Origin: Prolixibacteraceae bacterium
GTDB lineage: Bacteria > Bacteroidota > Bacteroidia > Bacteroidales > Prolixibacteraceae
Direction: 5' to 3'
Assembly (NCBI GenBank): GCA_027451165.1
Contig: DAIDJX010000158.1
Location: 1-7,687 of the forward strand
DNA: 7,687 nucleotides
Shown one piece after another: positions 1 through 5,432 of the stretch. Positions within the stretch are counted from its first letter, which is position 1. Each line of letters opens with the position of its first letter. The notes below the pieces were generated by a model that worked only from the letters and a program-made list of their open reading frames with translations, ran no database searches and was not told where the DNA came from. Both the position numbers and the translations under genes were made by a program.

Positions 1-753
1 GGCCACATAGCAAAACTGGGCGATAACGCCTAAAATGAAATGGGATTGACTTTTCAGGCTTTTAGGATAAGAAGCCTGATCTGACGTTCCCTCCTGAGCA
101 GAGGTATCGGCAATATCTTCTTCGGTAATTTCAGGAAGTGGAGTTCGCAGAAATAAAATCGCCACCGACAGGACAACCAACCCGATAATCGTATAAGGAA
201 GAATCAGGGAACTCAGTTTTTCCCCGGGAGCTGCGCCCTGGTTGCCATAGATGAACAAACCGATCAGTGGTCCGATCACCCATGCCAGTCCGTTAAACGA
301 CTGGGAAAGGTTGATGCGTTGCTCAGCCGATTCTTTGGGCCCCAATTTGGTGGTATAGGGGTTGGCAGCCGTTTCCAGCGTGGCCAGACCACAACCAAGG
401 ACAAACAGACAAATCAGGAAGATCCAGAAAGATTCGAAGTTTGTAGTGAGAGCAATGGTGAAAGAGGCCCCGGAAAAGAGCAATAATCCCAGGATAATTC
501 CTTTCTTATATCCGAAACTTCGCATAAAATAGCCGGCGGGAATGGCCATGCTGAAATAAGCGCCATAGAGGGCAAACTGAATCAATCCCGATTTGGATTT
601 TGATAGTTGCAGGATTTCCTGGAAATGCTTGTTCAGGGTATCTACCATTCCATGGGCCAGACCCCACAAGAAAAACAAACTGGTTATCAGGATAAATGGA
701 ACCAGAAATTGTTTACCTACCAATTTAACCCGGGTTGATTGATCTTTACTCAT
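1..753 (-). CDS. fucP: FucP-like sugar:H+ symporter (MFS, FHS family), N-terminal half, cut by the left edge
   Basis: This is an inner-membrane permease expected to import a sugar such as L-fucose, or another hexose or pentose, with protons. Reading leftward from the ATG at 753, the frame stays open for 251 codons to base 1, so the stop lies outside the window. About six hydrophobic helices are visible, then a charged acidic loop (about residues 205-235), then the start of a seventh helix. Family signatures are present: the helix-1 segment HGMVDTLNKHF (Asp38), the helix-4 motif LETAANPY (Glu127), the segment NLSQSFNGLAWVIGPLIG, and IAQFCYVA at the visible end. Asp38 and Glu127 line up with the proton-coupling Asp46 and Glu135 of E. 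coli FucP as I recall that sequence. The substrate cannot be fixed because the C-terminal half is missing; related permeases of this family carry glucose, galactose or N-acetylglucosamine. No clear ribosome binding site precedes the start. Confidence 0.88.
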   Translation of the reverse strand, partial: MSKDQSTRVKLVGKQFLVPFILITSLFFLWGLAHGMVDTLNKHFQEILQLSKSKSGLIQFALYGAYFSMAIPAGYFMRSFGYKKGIILGLLLFSGASFTIALTTNFESFWIFLICLFVLGCGLATLETAANPYTTKLGPKESAEQRINLSQSFNGLAWVIGPLIGLFIYGNQGAAPGEKLSSLILPYTIIGLVVLSVAILFLRTPLPEITEEDIADTSAQEGTSDQASYPKSLKSQSHFILGVIAQFCYVA

Positions 754-906
754 AGTTGCTGTTTTTATGGTCTGTTAAAGAAAGTTGTCAATAAAAAGTT
801 CCGGGCTTAAAATTGGGAATTTTACCGCCAAATCCAATTTTTTCGGTTGAAAAATAATTTGACCAGGAAAAAGTTTTGCCGGTTATGTGGCAATAAGGAA
901 TTTTTA

Positions 907-914
907 TATATTTG
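907..914 (+). promoter_or_regulatory. Bacteroidetes-type -7 box ahead of tRNA-Leu
   Basis: TATATTTG matches the Bacteroidetes housekeeping consensus TAnnTTTG exactly. It lies 39 bases before the tRNA 5' end, leaving room for a short leader removed by RNase P. The -33 element is not obvious; a weak TTATG lies about 19 bases upstream (883-887). The rest of the 754-953 gap is AT-rich and should also hold the promoter of the leftward permease, for which I see only a seven-of-eight match (TGGATTTG on the minus strand). Confidence 0.55.
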
Positions 915-953
915 CACCACTTTTGCGTAAGGCAAAGACGTTATTTCAGTATT

Positions 954-1040
954 GCCCAGGTGGCGGAATTGGTAGACGCGCTAGTTTCAGGGACTAGTAT
1001 TCGTAAGGATGTGCAGGTTCGATTCCTGTCCTGGGCACCA
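954..1040 (+). tRNA. tRNA-Leu, anticodon CAG
   Basis: This is a type II tRNA that decodes the leucine codon CUG. The acceptor arms GCCCAGG (954-960) and CCTGGGC (1030-1036) pair perfectly and are followed by the discriminator A and a genome-encoded CCA (1038-1040). The D-arm region reads TGGCGGAATTGGTAGACGCG, typical of bacterial tRNA-Leu. The anticodon stem CTAGT/ACTAG encloses the loop TTCAGGG, giving anticodon CAG at 988-990. A long variable arm (TATTCGTAAGGATGT) follows, as expected for leucine tRNAs, and the T-arm carries GGTTCGATTCC. No second tRNA is seen next to it, so it appears to be transcribed alone from the promoter at about 907. Confidence 0.97.
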
Positions 1041-1070
1041 AAAAGGGGGTTTCTAACTCCCTTTTTTATT
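1040..1070 (+). terminator. Rho-independent terminator of tRNA-Leu
   Basis: Immediately after the tRNA, AAAAAGGG (from 1040) pairs with CCCTTTTTT (1059-1067) around a short loop, giving a stem of about 8 bp that ends in a run of six T. It starts at the last base of the encoded CCA, so transcription stops right after the tRNA. The A-run at the 5' side would also give a T-tract for leftward transcription, so the hairpin may additionally terminate the ATPase gene converging from the right. Confidence 0.75.
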
Positions 1071-1112
1071 TACGGATACTCCTTTGTCGATACAAGTTTA
1101 CTGATCCCTGGC

Positions 1113-2414
1113 TTACAGGCATTTTGTAATTTCAGAAATGGCAAACAACGGAATGTTGGTCAACCACTCCTCTTTCCTTAAGTCCGACAGGGAAGTTCTG
1201 ACCGCTCTCTCCGGTGAAAATTTCTGATAAAATGCTTTCAGACTTTTAGCCTGCAGATTTTCTTCCGCTTTTACTTCTACTGGGATGACTTTGCCTGAAT
1301 ACTGAATCAGAAAATCAATTTCAGCCATCGATCTTTCAGCCGACCAATAGTAAACCACCAGGTCCCTGACTGTCTTAAACTGTTGTAATACATATTGTTC
1401 AGCCATTGCGCCCTTAAATTCCTCAAATATCTTATTCCCATCCAGCAGTGTCCTGATATCCAGATCGCCCATAGCTCCCAATAAACCTATATCTGAAAGA
1501 TAAAGTTTAAATACTCCAAAATCCTCATACGATTTCAGAGGAATTCCAGGTTTAGTGGCCCTCTTTACAGGATGCACCAATCCGGAATCGGCAAGCCAGG
1601 CCAGCGCCAGTTCATAATCTTTAGCTCTGGCTCCCGGTTTCAATGCGCCATAAATGAACTTTTTGTTCTCCTTTGACAATTGGGCCAGAATAGAATTCCA
1701 CAACATCCTGATTCTGGGAACAATTTCTGATGGGGCATGTTTTGAAAAATCGTTTTCACAAGCTGTAAGGATCTGCTTCTGAATAGTGCGAACCTCCTGG
1801 AAATCACCCTTTGTTACATAAGAAAGTACGGCTTCCGGCATACCCCCGGTAAAATAATAGAGCCGTAATAACTGAATGAATTTACCCCTGAAACTTTGTA
1901 CCAATCTCCAATCCTGACTCCTCAGAAGCTCTAACAGGAGTTCTTGCCCGTTGGCTACCAGGAACTCTTCAAAACTTAAGGGATAAATATCCAGAAATTC
2001 TACTTTTCCGACGGGGAATGACGAGTGTTTATGCAGGGAAACACCCAGCAGTGAACCTGCAGCAATTATGTGGTACTGCGGAGCATTTTCCTGGAAGTAT
2101 TTCAACGAGGTGATCGCCCCATCAGCCTCCTGAATTTCATCTAAAATGATCAGGGTGTTTTCAGGATTCACCTTTATGCCTGTTTCAATCTGCAAAGCAG
2201 TGATCAGCCTGCTTATTTCAAAATCTTCTTTAAACAGCGATTTTAACAATTTTGAACTTTCGAAATTTACGTATAAAGTCCGGTCGTATTCCATTTTGCC
2301 GAATTCTTTCATCAGCCAGGTTTTACCCACCTGCCGGGCTCCGCGGATCAGCAACGGTTTCCTGCCTGGTTTGCTTTTCCAGGACTTTAATTCCGACATG
2401 GCTGCTCTATCCAT
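1113..2414 (-). CDS. AAA ATPase with C-terminal DUF4143 domain
   Basis: The 433-residue predicted cytosolic protein belongs to the large prokaryotic AAA_14/DUF4143 family, whose cellular role is mostly unknown. The N-terminal ATPase has a Walker A motif GARQVGKT (residues 25-32), a Walker B LIILDE (88-93) and a sensor-1-like segment AAGSLLG (118-124). The C-terminal part (about 190-430) is typical of DUF4143 and ends with the spaced signature EID (365-367) and PVEVKA (378-383), resembling the acidic and E-x-K residues of the PD-(D/E)xK nuclease fold. Whether it cuts DNA is unknown. The ATG at 2414 is the first in frame after a stop codon; Met6 is an alternative start. Length is normal for the family and the gene looks intact. 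Base composition is more AT-rich than the flanking genes, which fits the patchy distribution and frequent transfer of this family. It converges on the tRNA and has no functional partner here. Confidence 0.9.
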   Translation of the reverse strand: MDRAAMSELKSWKSKPGRKPLLIRGARQVGKTWLMKEFGKMEYDRTLYVNFESSKLLKSLFKEDFEISRLITALQIETGIKVNPENTLIILDEIQEADGAITSLKYFQENAPQYHIIAAGSLLGVSLHKHSSFPVGKVEFLDIYPLSFEEFLVANGQELLLELLRSQDWRLVQSFRGKFIQLLRLYYFTGGMPEAVLSYVTKGDFQEVRTIQKQILTACENDFSKHAPSEIVPRIRMLWNSILAQLSKENKKFIYGALKPGARAKDYELALAWLADSGLVHPVKRATKPGIPLKSYEDFGVFKLYLSDIGLLGAMGDLDIRTLLDGNKIFEEFKGAMAEQYVLQQFKTVRDLVVYYWSAERSMAEIDFLIQYSGKVIPVEVKAEENLQAKSLKAFYQKFSPERAVRTSLSDLRKEEWLTNIPLFAISEITKCL

Positions 2415-2568
2415 AATATCCGTTTTACATTAATCCATCCGTTTTTGTGCAAATATACATTTTTACATACGTCTTTTTATCATTATTCACAATTTATCAA
2501 ACGTCTTTCCTGATTTAACCAGGACACGGACGGGTATGGGCTTGCGATGCCCGGCGGAGTATAGATTT
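2415..2568. other. Intergenic region between the ATPase start and the MurA-like stop
   Basis: This 154-base gap holds the ATPase promoter on its left and the 3' flank of the MurA-like gene on its right. The right part is GC-rich (about 2521-2560) and contains a short possible hairpin (GGGC/GCCC around 2538-2553), but no T-tract follows on the minus strand, so I do not call a terminator. I see no small gene here. Confidence 0.5.
2450..2457 (-). promoter_or_regulatory. Bacteroidetes-type -7 box ahead of the AAA/DUF4143 gene
   Basis: Read on the minus strand, TATATTTG matches TAnnTTTG exactly and lies 35 bases before the ATG at 2414, predicting a start site near 2444 and a leader of about 30 bases. 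No convincing -33 TTTG sits at the expected distance. Short direct repeats flank this box (see findings). Confidence 0.5.
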
Positions 2569-4077
2569 CTACTTCAGTATCCTGATATCCGCCCCGATCT
2601 TGTTGAAGCGCTCTGCAATCTCCTCGTAGCCTCTGTTGATCATGTAGACACTACGAAGGATGGAGGTTCCCTGGGCGCCCAACATGCCGATCAGGATAAT
2701 CATAGCCGGGCGCAGGGCCGGAGGACAAACGATCTGCGCTGCTTTCAGCGGAGTGCCTCCCTGAATATAAACCCTATGCGGATCGGCTAAAGTGATGTTT
2801 GCCCCCAGCCGGTTCAGCTCCGTGAAATAGATCGCACGGTTTTCATATACCCAGTCGTGGATCATGGTTTGCCCTTTGGCTTTGATGGCGATCGGCACAA
2901 AAAACGGCAGGTTGTCCATATTCAGCCCCGGGTAAGGATTCGCATGGATTTTATCCTCAAGGGCCACCAGTTTTGACGGATAAACTTTCAGATCCACCAG
3001 GCTGGTCCGGCCGTTTTCCGATTTGTACCTCCTGGTGATTTTGAATTTCAGGTTCATCTTTTTCAGTTTTTCCAGCTCAAGCGACAGGAAGTCAATGGGG
3101 CACCTGGTGATTTCCAGTTCTGAATCTGTGGCTATGGCTGCCGAAATGAACATCATTGATTCAATCGGATCCTCACTGTTCCAATATTCTATATCCTGAC
3201 GGATCTCCTTTTTGCCGTGGACCACCAGGGTGGAAGTTCCGATCCCGTCAATCCTGACTCCCAGTTTCTCCAGGAAAAAACAGATTTCCTGAACCATATA
3301 GTTGGCGCTGGCAAACCGGATAACCGTTTTCCCCGGGATTTTGGAAGCGGCCATAAGAATGTTTTCACATGCCGTGTCGCCGGCTTCATACATGACGATG
3401 TCGCGGGGTTTGAAACTTCCGGGCGAAGTGATCTGGTAATCATCGTGGGTGGTTTTGATTTTCACCCCCAGCTCTTCCAGTGCATAGGTATGGGCGCTGA
3501 TGGTCCGTTTCCCCAGTTTGCACCCGGAAGCATGCGGGATCGAAAACCCGGAAAGCCGGTGGATCAGCGGCCCGATCAGCATGATGACTGAACGGGTTTT
3601 GATGGCCGATGCGACGTTGATGCTTTCCATCGTAAACTCGTCAGGGAGTTGAATGCGCACTGTGTTCTTATCAGTCCAGGTAACAGAAACCCCAATACTT
3701 TCCATGATCTCAATCACCCTGTTCACCTCCTCGATCCGGGCAATTCCGTGCAGAACAGTGGTCCCCTTGTTGAGCAGGGAAGCGCAGAGCAAGCCTACCG
3801 AACCGTTTTTTGAATAATTGGTGGTGATGCTGCCAGATAGCTTTCTGCCCCCATTGATCTGAAAGTCGGTGGAATAATTCAGACTGACCAGCTGATGTCC
3901 GAGTACCTCACTGATTTTACCCAGCACTTCCGTAGTGAAATTTATTTCACCGCTTTCCATGCGGTTAACTTCCGGTAGAGAAGTTCCCAGGAAGCCTGCA
4001 AAATTTTCCGGGGTCATCCCCTGGCGTTCCCTCAATTCCCGGATAAAATTTCCGATTTTTTGCTGATAGGTCGACAT
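2569..4077 (-). CDS. murA: MurA-like UDP-GlcNAc enolpyruvyl transferase with N-terminal XRE-type HTH domain
   Basis: MurA transfers enolpyruvate from PEP to UDP-GlcNAc, the first committed step of peptidoglycan synthesis in the cytosol. From the ATG at 4077 the product has 502 residues; ordinary MurA has about 420-435. The extra length is a helix-turn-helix region (about 8-61: RELRERQGMTPENFAGFLG, then VNRMESGE), typical of Xre/Cro proteins. The remainder follows MurA end to end: Lys90-Asn91 (E. coli Lys22-Asn23), Arg162 (Arg91), SGCKLGKR with Cys186 (PEP-adduct Cys115) and Arg191 (Arg120), Asp388 (general base Asp305), YENR Arg414 (Arg331), Arg456 (Arg371) and NRGYEEI Arg482 (Arg397). Positions aligning with Asp369, Pro121, Asp123 and the REPE(I/V) motif are changed. 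A TTG-started extension to 4200 is unlikely because the HTH begins naturally at 4077. It faces away from murB. Catalytic residues suggest an active enzyme; the true substrate and any DNA binding are inferred. It may be a second murA rather than the essential one. Confidence 0.88.
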   Translation of the reverse strand: MSTYQQKIGNFIRELRERQGMTPENFAGFLGTSLPEVNRMESGEINFTTEVLGKISEVLGHQLVSLNYSTDFQINGGRKLSGSITTNYSKNGSVGLLCASLLNKGTTVLHGIARIEEVNRVIEIMESIGVSVTWTDKNTVRIQLPDEFTMESINVASAIKTRSVIMLIGPLIHRLSGFSIPHASGCKLGKRTISAHTYALEELGVKIKTTHDDYQITSPGSFKPRDIVMYEAGDTACENILMAASKIPGKTVIRFASANYMVQEICFFLEKLGVRIDGIGTSTLVVHGKKEIRQDIEYWNSEDPIESMMFISAAIATDSELEITRCPIDFLSLELEKLKKMNLKFKITRRYKSENGRTSLVDLKVYPSKLVALEDKIHANPYPGLNMDNLPFFVPIAIKAKGQTMIHDWVYENRAIYFTELNRLGANITLADPHRVYIQGGTPLKAAQIVCPPALRPAMIILIGMLGAQGTSILRSVYMINRGYEEIAERFNKIGADIRILK

Positions 4078-4097
4078 AGTCAAAATATTTTCGTCCC

Positions 4098-4122
4098 AAT
4101 CCCGGCTACCAGGCCGGGGATT
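4098..4122 (-). promoter_or_regulatory. Hairpin in the leader of the MurA-like gene
   Basis: AATCCCGGC (4098-4106) and GCCGGGGATT (4113-4122) pair as a 9-bp stem with one bulged G and a six-base loop. On the minus strand it ends 20 bases before the ATG at 4077. It could be a structured 5' leader or a DNA palindrome bound by a regulator. There is no T-run after it, so it is not a simple terminator. A weaker 6-bp hairpin (TTTCCG 4145-4150 with CGGAAA 4159-4164) lies just upstream. Function is unknown. Confidence 0.35.
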
Positions 4123-4210
4123 TCTTAAAGGTAAAATTACCGGATTTCCGCCTTCCACCGGAAAAGGGGAAACAGCAGTTATTAACGGAGTTACAAACAA
4201 CGGAATTTAA

Positions 4211-4278
4211 CTCACCGGGTGACTTGAAGTCACCCGGTGAGTGCGTATGTGACTTGAAGTCACCTGGTGAGTGCGTAT
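4211..4278. repeat. 30-bp tandem repeat built on a palindrome, between murA-like and murB
   Basis: Two adjacent 30-base copies (4219-4248 and 4249-4278) differ at one base only (C4235 versus T4265). Each begins with the palindrome GTGACTTGAAGTCAC and ends in GGTGAGTGCGTAT. In the first copy the preceding bases extend the symmetry to a perfect 31-base palindrome (4211-4241) with 15-base arms CTCACCGGGTGACTT around a central G. The block lies in the intergenic space, upstream of the presumed murB promoter. It looks like either a repetitive extragenic palindromic (REP-type) element or a pair of operator sites. The sequence alone does not decide. Confidence 0.85.
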
Positions 4279-4295
4279 GCTATGTTTTCCTAAGT

Positions 4296-4303
4296 TATTT
4301 TTG
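4296..4303 (+). promoter_or_regulatory. Candidate -7 box for murB
   Basis: TATTTTTG fits TAnnTTTG and lies 58 bases before the murB ATG at 4362, predicting a leader of about 50 bases. A second, seven-of-eight candidate (TAAGTTTA, 4336-4343) is closer to the start. No clear -33 element is visible for either. The first candidate begins 18 bases after the tandem repeat, so a protein bound there could affect murB initiation. Confidence 0.4.
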
Positions 4304-4361
4304 TTCCAAATCTCCGACTTTTCATCCAGATGCGCTAAGTTTACAGGGTCATTTTAAACGG

Positions 4362-5387
4362 ATGCTATTATTCAGCGGATACACAGAAGGCAGAGACCTT
4401 TGTACCTTCAGAACCGGGGGTCAGATCAGGTATTTCGGAGAAATCCGGAAAAAAGAGGACATCAAAGACGCACTTGATTTTTCAGAAACGGCAAAACTGC
4501 CGCTGATAGCCATCGGAGAAGGATCCAACCTGATTTTCGGGGATGGTCTGCTGAATGTCATTGTCTTGAAAATGAACATCAAAGGCATCGAAACCACCGG
4601 TAAGGGAACCGATTCCTTAGACATAACCGCTGGTGCAGGGGTAAACTGGGATAGTCTGGTTGAATACACCATAAAGGCGGGACTTTCCGGACTGGAAGCC
4701 TTATCGGCCATTCCCGGAAGTGTGGGGGCATCCCCTGTCCAGAATATCGGGGCCTATGGTTGCGAAGCCGCTGACACCATTGTTTCGGTGGAAGTATTCG
4801 ACAGGACAGATGGCATGTTTAAAATCATCCCCTGTGCGGAATGCCGTTTCGGATACCGCGACAGCATCTTCAAAAAAGAGGGAAAAGGGCGTTACATCAT
4901 TACCAGCGTCACCTTCCGGCTGTCAAAATATCCGCCGCCTATACCACAATACCCCGACATTATTGACTTTTTCAGGGTAAAAGGGCAGTCGGCCCCTTCC
5001 CTGGGAGAGATCAGGGAGGCCATTACAACTATTCGGTGGAGCAAACTTCCTGACCCGGCCACGCTTCCCAATGCAGGTTCATTTTTCAAGAATCCTGTGG
5101 TAGATGCTGAGACGGGAAGAAGGATAAAAATGGAATATCCCGACGCCAGGGTTTTTCCTTTGGATGAATCCCGGGTTAAAATAGCTGCCGGCTGGCTCAT
5201 TGAAAAAGCCGGATATAAAGGCCTTTCTTTCGGCAAAATCTCTGTCTACGATAAAAATGCCCTGATACTGGTCAATAACGGAGGAGCCAACCATGCTGAT
5301 CTGACAGCAGCCAGAGGCAGCATTTCCGAATCAGTCATGGAAAAGTTCGGGATCATCCTGGAACAGGAACCCGATGAAGTGATTTAA
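4362..5387 (+). CDS. murB: UDP-N-acetylmuramate dehydrogenase (UDP-N-acetylenolpyruvoylglucosamine reductase)
   Basis: MurB is the cytosolic FAD enzyme that reduces the enolpyruvyl group made by MurA, using NADPH, to give UDP-MurNAc. The 341-residue product matches the length of the E. coli type I enzyme (342). Visible signatures are the FAD-binding loop IGEGSNLIF (51-59), the segment IPGSVGASPVQNIGAYG (117-133), the catalytic GYRDS with Arg166 (E. coli Arg159), NAGSFFKNP with the proton-donor Ser240 (Ser229), AAGWLIEKAGYKG, and the C-terminal LEQE whose Glu336 aligns with catalytic Glu325. The tail after it is very short (PDEVI). The ATG at 4362 fits family length. The frame is open further upstream from a TTG at 4224, but that extension only translates the 30-bp repeat twice (KSPGECVC) and has no MurB homology. 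It diverges from the MurA-like gene and is followed after 45 bases by the GH51 gene. Confidence 0.95.
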   Translation: MLLFSGYTEGRDLCTFRTGGQIRYFGEIRKKEDIKDALDFSETAKLPLIAIGEGSNLIFGDGLLNVIVLKMNIKGIETTGKGTDSLDITAGAGVNWDSLVEYTIKAGLSGLEALSAIPGSVGASPVQNIGAYGCEAADTIVSVEVFDRTDGMFKIIPCAECRFGYRDSIFKKEGKGRYIITSVTFRLSKYPPPIPQYPDIIDFFRVKGQSAPSLGEIREAITTIRWSKLPDPATLPNAGSFFKNPVVDAETGRRIKMEYPDARVFPLDESRVKIAAGWLIEKAGYKGLSFGKISVYDKNALILVNNGGANHADLTAARGSISESVMEKFGIILEQEPDEVI

Positions 5388-5432
5388 TGGATAGAAGTGA
5401 ATATAGAAACAGTGATTTTTAGTATACTACAG

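Noticed and set aside
760..800. Sigma-70-like TTGACA plus ATAAAA spaced by 17 bases ahead of the permease (minus strand)
   Set aside because: Bacteroidetes housekeeping promoters use TTTG/TAnnTTTG instead, so a match to the E. coli consensus in AT-rich DNA is weak evidence.
954..1112. tRNA-Leu as an integration site for a genomic island
   Set aside because: I see no integrase and no repeated copy of the tRNA 3' end in the window.
912..1181. 89-residue open frame across the tRNA
   Set aside because: It runs through the tRNA and its terminator and overlaps the end of the ATPase gene, so it is not a plausible protein gene.
3217..3591. 124-residue frame opposite the MurA-like gene
   Set aside because: It is a shadow of the conserved enzyme on the other strand with no independent support.
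4078..4200. Upstream extension of the MurA-like protein from a TTG at 4200
   Set aside because: The added 41 residues are proline-rich and low in likeness to any domain, and they cover the leader hairpins. The HTH domain begins naturally at the ATG at 4077.
4211..4278. CRISPR array
   Set aside because: There are only two units and they are directly adjacent with no spacers. It is a tandem repeat.
4224..4361. Upstream extension of murB starting from TTG
   Set aside because: It only translates the tandem repeat twice (KSPGECVC motif) plus non-homologous residues. The ATG at 4362 gives the normal MurB length.
5397..5432. GTG start for the GH51 gene
   Set aside because: It would place 12 extra residues before a standard signal peptide. 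The ATG at 5433 begins a normal basic-hydrophobic leader.
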